From assembly GCA_050180235.1 (NCBI GenBank), contig JBFXEJ010000002.1:1-64000 (forward strand): a stretch of 64,000 nt of DNA, in the 5' to 3' direction. Source of the stretch: JAABRU01 sp050180235 (GTDB lineage Bacteria; Desulfobacterota; Desulfobacteria; Desulfobacterales; Desulfococcaceae). Numbering within the stretch: position 1 is the stretch's first letter; every line of letters begins with the position of its first letter. Positions 51,837-61,300 of the stretch are shown here, one piece after another. Both the position numbers and the translations under genes were made by a program. The notes beneath the pieces were generated by a model. It did no database searches and was not told the origin of the DNA. It saw only the letters and a list, made by a program, of their open reading frames with translations.

Positions 51837-54800
51837 TCATGGTTCAGACAGCATTGCCTTTTTTGCGTCATTCAGATTGTTTTGAGCGGTTTTTGTATTC
51901 GGGTGATCCGGGCCTAAAAACTGCATGAATATTGCCAGCGTGCGTTCAGCATGTTCCACTGCTTTCTGATATTCCCCAAGATTGAAATAAGCCGAGCCGA
52001 GGTTGTTGTAAGAACTGGCAACATGAGGATGCTGTTCTCCATAGCTGCTTTTGAAAATATTCAAAGCCCGTTCATAAGATGCTATGGACCTGTCGTACTG
52101 ACCCAAACTTTGGTAAGCCGCGCCGAGGTTGTTGTGATAATTGGCTATCTGCGGATGATTTTCGCCGAAGTTTTTTCGGTCAATGTCCAAAGCCCGTTCA
52201 TAATAAACGATGGCCCTGTCGTACTGACCCAATGAAGCATAAGCCAAGCCGAGGTTGTTGTAGCGAATGGCCACTTTCGGATGATTTTCCCCGAAGTTTT
52301 TTCGGTCAATGTCCAAAGCCCGTTCATAATAAACGATGGCCCTGTCGTACTGACCCAATGAATCATAAGCCGAGCCGAGGTTGTTGTATTCTCTTGCCAC
52401 TGACGGATGATTATCGCCGAAGTTTTTGCGGTCAATGTCCAAAGCCCGTTCATAATAAACGATGGCCCTGTCGTACTGACCCAATGAATCATAAGCCGAG
52501 CCGAGGTTGTTGTAAGAAGCGGCGACATGGGGATGCTGTTCTCCATAACTGCTTTTGAAAATATTCAAAGCCCGTTCATAATATGCTATGGCCCTGTCGT
52601 ACTGACCCAAACTCCGGTAAGCCCCGCCGAGGTTGTTGTAAAAAGCGGCAACATGGCGATTTTGTTCTCCATAGTTGCTTTTGAGGATATTCAAAGCCCG
52701 TTCATAATAAACGATGGCCGTGTCGCACTGACCCAATGAATTATAAGCCGAGCCGAGGTTGTTGTAGAAAATGGCAATTCTTTCATGATTTTCGCCGTAC
52801 ATGCCTTTGTCTGTTTCCAGTGCTTTTTCCGTCCACCGGATGAGGTTGGGAGAATCCCCAAGTTCCTTATACGCCTGTCCCAGATTGTTCAATAACACCG
52901 AAACATTCCCATCTTTTTCCCGCATGGCTTCTGCGATGACTTCCTCTGTAACTGCATCGGCCACTTCCTGCTGCATTTGCACCCGTTCCCGGTACAACTG
53001 CATTTTTTCCATCATATTTCCCAAAACAGCGGCATGATAACAGGCCCCGCGGATTTTTCCGGCCTGCAGGCAGTGCCATACGCATTCTGTCAGCCATCCA
53101 TAGGGTTTTTCTGCCTGCTGTTCCATTTCCCTGTCATACCATTGTGCTGCTTTTTCATGGCATTCTTTCTGTCCGTCCGGGGACAGTCTGCGCCATTCAG
53201 CTTCCCGGATCATGGGATGCACCCGGTACAGTTCTTTGCCGTTTTCCGGGTTTTCCTGTTCCGCAAGGGTAAGCCACGCGGCCCGTTTCAGTTGTGCCGC
53301 AGTTCCAAAGTTTTCAAAGGCCGAAGCAGGAACCGGCTGTCGGAATACGGCTGCTTTGCGCAGAAAGGTTTCAAAATCCCTGCCTTCGGTTCCGGCCATA
53401 AGTTCAAACAGATATTCGGCCACATACTGGGCAGTTTTGCCCTGCACCTGAATTTTCAGTTCCGTAAGATCGTATTTTTCCTCTTCTGCGGCAATTTTAT
53501 CCAGCCATTCCAGCAGCCGGGGATTGCCTTTGGCCGCGTTCAGGTACAGTTCCCGGTGGGGACTGCGGGAAATGAAGGACAGTTTTTCCACTTTCTTTTT
53601 CAGATCCGCGTCCCGCATGGACATCAGGGGAATGGGGAACAACTGCGTTTCCGGAAGGTTGTCGCCCCCGTGCTCCAAACGGAAGGGATAGCGGGAGCTG
53701 ATGATGAGCCCTGTTTTTCCTTCGGCCCAGGCCAGGCTGCGCAGAATTCCCCGCACCAGGGGCAGGGCTTCGGAATCAGGCACAAAACCGTCCTCTGCAT
53801 CTGCATGGGAAGACATGCGCTCCAGATTCTGCTCAAAATCATCCAGATACAGAATCAGGGGCAGTTCCTGAAAGGCCGTGCGGAACAGGGACATGATACG
53901 TTCTTCCGGCGGCCGGTCACTGTGAAGGGTTTCCAGCCCCGAGGAAATGCCGTGCTGCTCAAACAGGGCAGTGAGTTTGTGAAAAAGTTCACCGGCACTG
54001 AGTTTTCCGTGAATGACCGCGAGTTTTCTGCCATCAGGCCCCTGTTTGGAAAAGCGTTCAATGAGTTTTCCGGCCAGGCAGGATTTTCCCACACCGGCCG
54101 CGCCGGTTATCAGCAGTCCCTTTTGTTCAAAAAATCCCCGCAGCACTTTTACTCCGGACTGCACCTGCCGCCGCCGTCCCACAAAACCCTGCTCCAGCAC
54201 CCGCACCTGACTTTTTTCCAATGTGCGGTAAACGGTTTTCCGCACGCTCTGCGTGGGGATGCCCATGCCGGAGGGAATCAGGGCAGCGGGCGGAGTGGCA
54301 TCGGAATACACCCGGAACAAAGCCCAGGAACCGTACACATCCCGCACTTCCTGCCGGGCCATGCGCACGGATTCGCTGATGTCCTTTCCCAGGGAAAGAA
54401 GTTTGAAAAGATGTGCGGCCAGCAGGGTGGCTCCGATGTCGGTCACGGGTCTGGCCCATCCCATGACAAAGGGAATGCCGGACGCGACCATCTGCTCGGT
54501 AAAGGAAGGCACAGAACCGGATGAATCAGAAGGCCGGGACAGGCTTTTTCCGGTGGAGCAGCCGGAAAGAAAGAGAATGCGGGGGGAAAATTCTTTCAAC
54601 GCCCTGCGCAGTCTTTGGGGTGTCACCGGATCGGGCCGGCCGGTTTCATCTTCCATATAAAAAACCGGGCCCTGTTTTTCCCCGGTATGGGCATGTCCGG
54701 AAAGATGCACCACATCAAAACCGCCCGCTCCCCGTAATGTATCCGTGAGTCCTTCCAGAGAACCGCTGTCTTCCACTTCCAGATGCAGGTGCAGTTTTTC

Positions 54801-55295
54801 TGTTTCCCGCAGAATAAGTTCCTCTTCCGCCTCAAAATTCAGGGGTGTCACTCCTTCGGGCGCGCAGGCCATGAACAGGATTTTCAGGGGCCGTTTTTCC
54901 GGCATGATTTTCCTGTCCTTTCCCCGCTGTTCTGTCAGCCGGAAGATATGGGCTTCATGATCGAGCAGCAGAAATCCCTCATGAAACATGAGTTCAAAGG
55001 GCAGACCGTCCCATTCCGGGGGCAGGTTCAGCCGGATTTCCGGCCCTTGCCCTTCACGCAAACCTGTTTCCATTTCCGCACGCAGACGGCCCCCGCTTCC
55101 GTCCAGCACGGCAAAGAGTTCTTTGCCCAGTTCCCGCGCACGGATTTCACTGCGTATCCACAAATCCGATTCCGATTCTTTGCGTATTTCGGCCAGACGG
55201 GTCAGCAGAACCCGGTGGGAGAGCATGTCATTGTATTTTATCTCGGCATATTCTTTATCCTGAGACAGTGCAAGGCTGATAAGGCATTTTGGCAT
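51837..55295 (-). CDS. CHAT protease-P-loop NTPase-TPR protein, STAND-like immune sensor candidate
   Basis: 1152 residues, with GGAG before the ATG. The N-terminal caspase-like CHAT domain has its dyad in VVHLSGHAH (H201) and LFLSGCSTG (C246), both intact. A STAND/NACHT-type NTPase follows: Walker A GAAGVGKS at 398-405 and Walker B LILYLDDFEQ. The C-terminal quarter is eight 42-residue TPRs of kinesin-light-chain type (YNNLGSAYDSLGQYDRAIVY). Effector, NTPase and repeat sensor in this order is the STAND layout, in which a bound ligand triggers oligomerisation and effector activation. A role in phage defence or programmed death is inferred. There is no obvious substrate gene next to it. The TPRs are almost identical in DNA, showing recent repeat expansion. 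Confidence 0.85.
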   Translation of the reverse strand: MPKCLISLALSQDKEYAEIKYNDMLSHRVLLTRLAEIRKESESDLWIRSEIRARELGKELFAVLDGSGGRLRAEMETGLREGQGPEIRLNLPPEWDGLPFELMFHEGFLLLDHEAHIFRLTEQRGKDRKIMPEKRPLKILFMACAPEGVTPLNFEAEEELILRETEKLHLHLEVEDSGSLEGLTDTLRGAGGFDVVHLSGHAHTGEKQGPVFYMEDETGRPDPVTPQRLRRALKEFSPRILFLSGCSTGKSLSRPSDSSGSVPSFTEQMVASGIPFVMGWARPVTDIGATLLAAHLFKLLSLGKDISESVRMARQEVRDVYGSWALFRVYSDATPPAALIPSGMGIPTQSVRKTVYRTLEKSQVRVLEQGFVGRRRQVQSGVKVLRGFFEQKGLLITGAAGVGKSCLAGKLIERFSKQGPDGRKLAVIHGKLSAGELFHKLTALFEQHGISSGLETLHSDRPPEERIMSLFRTAFQELPLILYLDDFEQNLERMSSHADAEDGFVPDSEALPLVRGILRSLAWAEGKTGLIISSRYPFRLEHGGDNLPETQLFPIPLMSMRDADLKKKVEKLSFISRSPHRELYLNAAKGNPRLLEWLDKIAAEEEKYDLTELKIQVQGKTAQYVAEYLFELMAGTEGRDFETFLRKAAVFRQPVPASAFENFGTAAQLKRAAWLTLAEQENPENGKELYRVHPMIREAEWRRLSPDGQKECHEKAAQWYDREMEQQAEKPYGWLTECVWHCLQAGKIRGACYHAAVLGNMMEKMQLYRERVQMQQEVADAVTEEVIAEAMREKDGNVSVLLNNLGQAYKELGDSPNLIRWTEKALETDKGMYGENHERIAIFYNNLGSAYNSLGQCDTAIVYYERALNILKSNYGEQNRHVAAFYNNLGGAYRSLGQYDRAIAYYERALNIFKSSYGEQHPHVAASYNNLGSAYDSLGQYDRAIVYYERALDIDRKNFGDNHPSVAREYNNLGSAYDSLGQYDRAIVYYERALDIDRKNFGENHPKVAIRYNNLGLAYASLGQYDRAIVYYERALDIDRKNFGENHPQIANYHNNLGAAYQSLGQYDRSIASYERALNIFKSSYGEQHPHVASSYNNLGSAYFNLGEYQKAVEHAERTLAIFMQFLGPDHPNTKTAQNNLNDAKKAMLSEP
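51960..52800 (-). repeat. 126-bp tandem DNA repeats coding for TPRs
   Basis: CAAAGCCCGTTCATA recurs at exactly 126-base steps (52062, 52188, 52314, 52440, 52566, 52692). Repeats differ by few bases; the third and seventh share the same IFKSSYGEQHPHVA segment while those between carry IDRKNFG, which suggests block exchange among units. Confidence 0.9.
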
Positions 55296-55531
55296 GGTGC
55301 GGCTCCATAAATGGGGGACCGGCTGCGTACCGATCCGGGATATTCAGAAGTGACAATCAGTTTGACAGACAATAAATGTCTTTTACTGTATATCCCTGTC
55401 TGCAAATAATGACAATAATTTATTTTGAAATAAATTAATATGCAATATATTCAATAAGATTAAACGGACATATCATGCCTGTATGCCAATGCCATTAACC
55501 TAAGGGGCAACTTAAAGGGGGAGGAGTGTCA

Positions 55532-55632
55532 GACCGATTCGCCATTGATTTGATCCAAATTTCATAAAATCCTCTCCTGAGAGGGGGCAGGGGTGTGTTT
55601 CATAAGTATATTTTCAATGACGAATTGGTGTA
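55532..55632. repeat. family B variant with CCTCTCCTGAGAGG core
   Basis: Left end ACCGATTCGCCATTGATTTG, right end TTTTCAATGACGAATTGGTG. A half-copy of the same type is at 30038-30100. Confidence 0.65.
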
Positions 55633-55660
55633 ATGCAAAACGTCTGTTTGGAAATCAAAA

Positions 55661-55706
55661 GGTGTGCATAATCTGATTTTTTTCCAAAAATCAGATTATG
55701 CACACC
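55661..55706. repeat. family G palindrome (copy 2)
   Basis: GGTGTGCATAATCTGATTTT and its inverse, 20-base arms. See the copy at 50894-50939. Confidence 0.7.
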
Positions 55707-55725
55707 CTACGTACTTTATTTTCAC

Positions 55726-55757
55726 CCTCGTTGCGAAGCCGGAGTTTCGCAACGAGG
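55726..55757. terminator. stem-loop downstream of the glutamate synthase genes
   Basis: CCTCGTTGCGAA and TTCGCAACGAGG form a 12-bp perfect stem with an eight-base loop. It is about 80 bases past the last stop codon of the minus-strand operon. A T tract is weak, so termination is only probable. Confidence 0.45.
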
Positions 55758-55835
55758 TAAACAGCGTCCCAAAAAGGACAGCATGGCAATAGCCGGGGGT
55801 TTCAGCCCCCGGCATGGAAACAAAGGAAAAAACCA

Positions 55836-58169
55836 TCACCCCAGCGGCGTATTTTCCTTCAAATCCCAAATGCCGCAGGGACAGGCTCCTGCGCAGAATC
55901 CGCACCCGATACAGCGGTTTTCATTGACCACATATTCAAATCCTGCCTCTCCGCCTTCTTTGCGGCTGATCGCAGCCTGGGGGCAGATGGTCACGCATAA
56001 GCCGCAGTCCCGGCAGGTTCCGCAGGAGGCACACTGACTCCCGCAGGTGTCTGTGTCCTCAAACGCGGTGATTCTGGGATCAAAATAAGCTAAAGTCACC
56101 CGGCTTTTGTCTATCATCATGCGCCGGGTGTCTCCCACCGGACGTTTTCCCTCCAGAATATCTGCAATAGCCCCTGCCGCCCTTCGCCCCGAACCAATGG
56201 CATCCGTAATCAGACCGGGTTTGACAATGTCACCGATGGCAAAGATTTTGCTGTCTGTGGTCTGATTGTATTCATTTACCGTGACATAGCCCCGCTCTGT
56301 GCGCACACTTTCAGGCAGAAATTCCACATCAGGTGCGTCTCCGATGGATATAAAAACCGTATCAGCAGGGATCAGTTCCCCATCAGCCAGTTTCACGCCT
56401 TCCGCTTTGATTTCTTTGGTAAAACAGGGCCAGCGGAATTTTGCGCCCACTGCCTCCGCATCCTCTTTTTCCTTGCCAAATGCCAATGGTTTCTGAATAT
56501 CAATGAGGGTAATGTCTTCCGCACCCAGCCGATGCGCCTCGGTTGCCACATCACAGCCCACATTTCCGGCTCCGATGATGACCACCTTTTTGCCCGGAGT
56601 AAAGCTGTTTTCTTTTGCTTTTGTGAGAAAATCCAGAGCAGTCACCAGCCGCTCCTTCCCAGGAACCGGCAGGGTTCTGGGTTTCTGCGCGCCTGTGGCT
56701 ATGACCAGAAAATCATAGTCTTCGCGAAGCCGTTCCACTTCCCCTTTTTTCAAATCCTGCTGAAGATACACATGTGGCAGGACTTTGCGGATGCGCTCCA
56801 GTTCCTTTGTCAGCACCTCTTTGGGAATGCGGGTTTCCGGAATCACTGCGCTGATTTTTCCGCCCAGTTCTCTGTTCGTGTCATAGACCACAGCCTCATG
56901 GCCTTTCTGACGCAGTTGCCAGGCTGTGGAAATGCCTGCAGGCCCCCCGCCGATGACTGCGATCTTTTTTCCGCTCAGAGGCGGCAAATCCGGCATTCCC
57001 GCGGCCGCGCTGGCCTGTCCCAGTTTTTTCACATTTACGGCAGGCATCAGTTGCGTGGTGCGGGTGCATCCCTGCATACAGAGATTGGGACACAGATAAC
57101 CGCAGACCGTTGCCGGAAAAGGCGTATAAGAAAGGGCCAGATCAACGGCCTCATCTATGCGTCCCTCCCGGATAAGCCGCCACCGCTCCTGCACAGGAAT
57201 GCCGGAAGGACAGATGGCCTCACACGGAGCCGCATATTTCCGGTTTTCCCATACCGGCACAAATCGCCGCAGTTCACCGGTGGGAATCAGGGGAATGGGA
57301 CTGCGATCCAAAGTTGTCAAATCTCCAATCAGACCGCCTCTGCCAAGTTCCCGATCCCAGACCTCTGTCCGGAAGGAATGAATGGCCCGGCTTTTTTTCA
57401 CCAGCCGTTCCTGGGGTGTGCGCGCTGCAAGCATCTGCCACTGCTCCCGGTCAGACAGGGTTTCAAGCAGTTCGTTTTTTTGTATATGCTCCAGAAATAT
57501 CTTCAGATTCTTGTGCAGCCATTTCCAGTCCGCATCTGAAAGGGGAACCTGCTTTGCATCTGCACTACTGTAACCTTTGTGCGGCCCCCGGAAAAAAACC
57601 TTTCCTCCCACCATGCCAACCAAAGGCCGGTATCCCAGCACATTGTCGGCAGACTGGGGATTATGCCCGCAGATCACTGCAATACCTCCGGCCATGAATT
57701 CGCCGAAATAATCCCCGGTGCTGCCCAGAATCCAGAGTTCAGGCGGATCAAAACGGGGATTCTGCTTGGTCATGGTCATGCCTCTGGCCCCGATGTTTCC
57801 GGCCACATAGACCTTGCCCTGTGCCATTGCATTGCAGCATCCGTTGGCAGCATTGCCGTGAACCACAATCTGCGCTCCTGCATTGAGCCAGCCCACATCA
57901 TCAGACGCGGGCCGCAGCAGTTCTATAAAGGTGTTGGGAAAGCCCATAGAACCCACCCGCTGTCCGGCCGGGCCTGTGATTTTCACATGCACGGTTTCAT
58001 TTCCGGCTTTCCAGAGCCGTCCGCCGATGCCGTGCTGACCGAACGCGTCGATCTCCAGATAGCGCCGTCCCTGCGCGACCGCAGCCTGTATCTGCTCTTC
58101 CAGCACGCGGGATTCAATGCGCACCCCGTCTTTTTTTCCTGATATTTTATGATATTGACTTGTATTCAT
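55836..58169 (-). CDS. glutamate synthase GXGXG-domain and GltD-like fusion with ferredoxin motifs
   Basis: 777 residues. Residues 1-270 are the GXGXG beta-helix normally at the C-terminus of GltB (GNAANGCCNAMAQGKVYVAG, GSTGDYFGEFMAGG). Then a GltD-type module: cysteine-rich CEAICPSGIPVQE, CPNLCMQGC, FAD-binding VIGGGPAGISTAW and NAD(P)-binding VIIGAGNVGCDVA. The C-terminal end carries CASCGTCRDCGLCVTICP and CIGCGFCAGACPCG, adding two 4Fe-4S clusters. It would feed electrons from NAD(P)H or ferredoxin to the synthase. Third gene of the operon after the amidotransferase and the FMN subunit. This split organisation is typical of archaea and strict anaerobes. Confidence 0.9.
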   Translation of the reverse strand: MNTSQYHKISGKKDGVRIESRVLEEQIQAAVAQGRRYLEIDAFGQHGIGGRLWKAGNETVHVKITGPAGQRVGSMGFPNTFIELLRPASDDVGWLNAGAQIVVHGNAANGCCNAMAQGKVYVAGNIGARGMTMTKQNPRFDPPELWILGSTGDYFGEFMAGGIAVICGHNPQSADNVLGYRPLVGMVGGKVFFRGPHKGYSSADAKQVPLSDADWKWLHKNLKIFLEHIQKNELLETLSDREQWQMLAARTPQERLVKKSRAIHSFRTEVWDRELGRGGLIGDLTTLDRSPIPLIPTGELRRFVPVWENRKYAAPCEAICPSGIPVQERWRLIREGRIDEAVDLALSYTPFPATVCGYLCPNLCMQGCTRTTQLMPAVNVKKLGQASAAAGMPDLPPLSGKKIAVIGGGPAGISTAWQLRQKGHEAVVYDTNRELGGKISAVIPETRIPKEVLTKELERIRKVLPHVYLQQDLKKGEVERLREDYDFLVIATGAQKPRTLPVPGKERLVTALDFLTKAKENSFTPGKKVVIIGAGNVGCDVATEAHRLGAEDITLIDIQKPLAFGKEKEDAEAVGAKFRWPCFTKEIKAEGVKLADGELIPADTVFISIGDAPDVEFLPESVRTERGYVTVNEYNQTTDSKIFAIGDIVKPGLITDAIGSGRRAAGAIADILEGKRPVGDTRRMMIDKSRVTLAYFDPRITAFEDTDTCGSQCASCGTCRDCGLCVTICPQAAISRKEGGEAGFEYVVNENRCIGCGFCAGACPCGIWDLKENTPLG

Positions 58170-58181
58170 TCTTTTCTCCGA

Positions 58182-58300
58182 AAGTCAGGGAATAGGGGTC
58201 AGGGAACAGGGGATAGGGATACGTTCAGAATTCAGGAGCATAAAAAATCAGCCCCCCAATCCCTGTGCCCCCCTTTTCCCCAGTCCCCAATCCCTTCCCC
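58182..58300. repeat. GGGGATAGGG/CCCCAATCCC palindromic repeat (family J, copy 2)
   Basis: G-rich text (CAGGGAATAGGGGTCAGGG) on the left is mirrored by CCCCAGTCCCCAATCCC on the right. It fills the gap between two genes of the glutamate synthase operon, so it is probably transcribed. Confidence 0.6.
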
Positions 58301-58302
58301 TT

Positions 58303-59937
58303 CTACACAACATACTGTATGGACAGTCTCTCAGCCACATCCTTTTCATTGATGCCCAGCGCGTCAGACATGCCAATGGGCAGAGAAGTGGAACGTCCCA
58401 GGGGTGCGAAGATTTTCTTGAGTTCCGTGTCAAAACTCAGGTAGAAATCCACAACCCTCTGCGCGACCAGTTCAGGGTCCAGACGCCGGTACAGCCGTGG
58501 ATCCTGGGATGTAATGCCTTTGGGACAGAGTCCTATATTGCAGATATTGCAGCGATCCCCCTCAGAACCCAGACATCCGGCAGCAGCCTGCATGACATAT
58601 TTGCCTGTCACCACACCGCTGGCTCCCAGCATAATCAGCGCGGCAGCATTGGCAGCAAGATTGCCGTTCTTTCCAATGCCTCCGCCCGCGAACAGGGGAA
58701 TTTCATTCTGTTTGCCCAGTTTCACCAGATTCAGATAACAGTCCCGCAGATTGCTGGCTATGGGATGGCCCATATGGTTCATGGACACATTGTAGGCAGC
58801 GCCGGTTCCGCCGTCCTCGCCATCCAGCAGCAGACCGGCCGCATAGGGATTGCGTGTCAGATTGTTGAGAACCGCCAGAGAAGTGGAACTGGCTGAAATC
58901 TTGGGATAGACCGGAACCCGGAAGCCCCAGGCCATGTACATGGACTGGGTCATTTTCGCGACAGCCTCCTCAATGGAATATTTGGTCTGATGGGTGGGCG
59001 GACTTGGCAGACTCACGCCTTTGGGAACACCCCGGATCGCGGCAATGAGTTCATTGACCTTGTACCACATCAGCAGGCCCCCGTCTCCGGGTTTTGCGCC
59101 CTGACCGTATTTGATCTCCACCGCGCAGGGGTCAACCTTCATTTCCGGAATCGCGTGAATGATCTCATCCCATCCGAAATATCCGCTCGCGATTTGCAGA
59201 ATCACGTATTTAAGAAAGCGGCTCCGCAGCAGCCGGGGGGGACATCCGCCCTCACCTGTGCACATGCGCACAGGCATGCCCATTTCCTCATTCAGATAGG
59301 CCACTCCCATCTGCAGACCTTCCCACATGTTCGGGGAGAGCGCGCCAAAGGACATGGCTCCGATAATCAGGGGATAAATTTCCCGAACAGGGGGAATCCA
59401 TCCGTTTTCCCGGATGAATTTCAGATTTTCCTCAGGCGGCAGAACCCTGCCCAGCAGGGTGCGGATTTCAAATTCATGACGCCCCGCGTCCAAAGCCGGG
59501 TCTGTGAGCATGGAAATCCTGATGAATTTGATCCGATCCAGCAGACTGTCCCGATCATTGCGCCGGCCGCCCCTGTTCCGGGCCTGTCCACCCTGACTGA
59601 TATGAAATCTGAGTTTGTCAGCCTCATCGCTCTTTACCGGGATAATACAGTCATTGGGGCAGACCATACTGCACATCGCACAGCCAATGCACGCGTGACC
59701 CGGATCTGTTTTCTGCCGGATACCGTGAAATATTTCATATTCTGTGGAAGAGGAACGGCTGATGTCCACAGAGGTTTTGATATTGCGTTTGCGGAATACC
59801 CCCAGCTCAATGGCCTGCACCGGACATACGGCCGTGCAACTGCCGCACAGGGAGCAGCGGTCTTTCTGCCACAGAATCTGCCAGGGCAGATCCTTTATGC
59901 TCAGTGTGGAAGGGGTAATGGGTCTGTCTGACGGCAT
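58303..59937 (-). CDS. glutamate synthase large-subunit FMN domain with N-terminal ferredoxin motifs
   Basis: 544 residues. It starts with two 4Fe-4S motifs (CSLCGSCTAVCPV, CIGCAMCSMVCPND), followed by the FMN-binding synthase domain: IGAMSFGALS, EIKYGQGAKPGDGG, ISASSTS, DGEDGGTGAA and the 3Fe-4S region CNICNIGLCPKGI. This part makes glutamate from 2-oxoglutarate and ammonia. AGGAGG lies seven bases before ATG 59937, inside the end of the amidotransferase gene (37-bp overlap), so the two are coupled. Confidence 0.95.
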   Translation of the reverse strand: MPSDRPITPSTLSIKDLPWQILWQKDRCSLCGSCTAVCPVQAIELGVFRKRNIKTSVDISRSSSTEYEIFHGIRQKTDPGHACIGCAMCSMVCPNDCIIPVKSDEADKLRFHISQGGQARNRGGRRNDRDSLLDRIKFIRISMLTDPALDAGRHEFEIRTLLGRVLPPEENLKFIRENGWIPPVREIYPLIIGAMSFGALSPNMWEGLQMGVAYLNEEMGMPVRMCTGEGGCPPRLLRSRFLKYVILQIASGYFGWDEIIHAIPEMKVDPCAVEIKYGQGAKPGDGGLLMWYKVNELIAAIRGVPKGVSLPSPPTHQTKYSIEEAVAKMTQSMYMAWGFRVPVYPKISASSTSLAVLNNLTRNPYAAGLLLDGEDGGTGAAYNVSMNHMGHPIASNLRDCYLNLVKLGKQNEIPLFAGGGIGKNGNLAANAAALIMLGASGVVTGKYVMQAAAGCLGSEGDRCNICNIGLCPKGITSQDPRLYRRLDPELVAQRVVDFYLSFDTELKKIFAPLGRSTSLPIGMSDALGINEKDVAERLSIQYVV

Positions 59938-61031
59938 ATGCGAACCTCCTGACGATCCGGACCCACAATAGCGGTATCCAGATACATGGGTTGAAAGTCT
60001 TTGGTTTTGTCCCGATCCGGAATCATGGCATCCAGCCCGCAGATCTCAGAGGAAAAAGCAAACACACCGGGTTTTCCTCCCACAACGCCTGGCCGGAATT
60101 TCTTCCGATCCTGCACCATGAACAGGCTGTGGTCTGACATGGAACCGATCACGCAGTTGGGGCCGTCAATGATCATCCTGCGGCAGCTCTGTTTCAGGGA
60201 TTTGAGCAGCACTGCATCAGGATGTTTTTCAATATCCTCATTCTGCAGTGGTGTGATCACATGCTTGTATCCCTCCAGTCCGAGCTTGAGGGATGTCATG
60301 GTATAATGAAGAATATGGGTGAAAACCTCGGAATCAGACTGGTACCCGGTATATCCCTCAAAACCCCGCGAGCTCAGATATTCCCTGATGGGAACAAAGG
60401 CCGTGTTTTCGCCGTTGGTCATGGTGGAAAATCCCTGCAGAAAAAAGGGATGGCAGGCATACAGATTGATGGCGTAATTGGTGTTCTGCCGTCCCTGTGC
60501 CATGATGATGCGGGCCTTGAGTTCTTTGCGATCCAGTTTCAGATGATTGGCCACACGCAGAGGATCCCCGATCTCCTTGAGCATGATCACATCCGGCCAG
60601 AAGGAAAACACGATCATATCCTCTTTTTCCTGCCCCATCTCACGGAGCTGAAGCCGGATATTCACCAGTTTTCCGAGTTTTTCCGCCTCAGTGAGCGAAT
60701 CCCAGTCTTCGGGATACTCATAAGCCCGGATCAGATACACATCCCGTTTGGGAACTCCGGGCGGCGGAGCTTTGGGCACTTTGATGCCCAGTTTGTATTT
60801 GGTCATGAATCCCCGGTTCATCATGAACGAATCCAGGCGTTTGAGTCCCTCATCCGTGAATATGCCTGAAAGAATGGGGGAATCCTTCATCTCCTCAAAA
60901 GGTCCGCCCAGATCACGCAGAAACAGACCCACACCGGAACCGTCATGGCCTTCGCGCATGACATCCAGGGCCTCTATAGCAGTCATGGGAGACAGAGGCT
61001 CCCTGCTGGTGATTGCAAATAAACGACACAT
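59901..61031 (-). CDS. class II glutamine amidotransferase subunit of glutamate synthase
   Basis: 376 residues from ATG 61031, chosen because GGAG is upstream and the next codon is Cys2, which becomes the N-terminal nucleophile (MCRLFAITS). The frame upstream of that ATG is not needed. Other landmarks: GHDGSGVGLFL, AQGRQNTNYAINLYACHPF and TNGENTAF. It splits glutamine and passes ammonia to the FMN subunit. First gene of a three-gene operon on the minus strand. Confidence 0.92.
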   Translation of the reverse strand: MCRLFAITSREPLSPMTAIEALDVMREGHDGSGVGLFLRDLGGPFEEMKDSPILSGIFTDEGLKRLDSFMMNRGFMTKYKLGIKVPKAPPPGVPKRDVYLIRAYEYPEDWDSLTEAEKLGKLVNIRLQLREMGQEKEDMIVFSFWPDVIMLKEIGDPLRVANHLKLDRKELKARIIMAQGRQNTNYAINLYACHPFFLQGFSTMTNGENTAFVPIREYLSSRGFEGYTGYQSDSEVFTHILHYTMTSLKLGLEGYKHVITPLQNEDIEKHPDAVLLKSLKQSCRRMIIDGPNCVIGSMSDHSLFMVQDRKKFRPGVVGGKPGVFAFSSEICGLDAMIPDRDKTKDFQPMYLDTAIVGPDRQEVRICRQTDPLPLPH

Positions 61032-61300
61032 ATTTCTTTTCTCCTTACCTCTTGCCGGATGCTGCGGAATGCACACACTCAGCCGGACAAAAAAATTGCG
61101 GGAATCCTGCCCGGAAGCGTCTTCCTGAACCGGAAACAGTTACCGCCTGTCTCTGAAAATAAGATCATAGACTATACTGACTATTTTTTCATTTTTCAAG
61201 CATTCTGTGGGAAAATATTTGTTTTATTCCACTGTTTTCTTAAAAAAAGCGGGATATTTCAGTACAGCTTAAAAAAGCGGGAACTGCGGGAAGGGAAAAA

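Larger units (their letters stand above)
55296..55835. other. gene-free stretch between the CHAT and glutamate synthase genes
   Basis: No gene is seen. It holds a family B variant (55532-55632), the second family G palindrome (55661-55706), and a stem-loop (55726-55757). A short GCCGGGGGTTTCAGCCCCCGGC hairpin near 55794 lies just beyond the stop of the glutamate synthase subunit. Confidence 0.75.

Noticed and set aside
52079..52558. Long plus-strand and minus-strand open frames across the TPR region
   Set aside because: They are alternative frames of the 126-bp repeats; the TPR frame alone gives a known fold.
51837..55295. CHAT-TPR protein as part of a type III-E CRISPR (Craspase) or a gasdermin system
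   Set aside because: No Cas protein, crRNA array or gasdermin-like small gene is adjacent; the central NTPase fits a STAND protein better.
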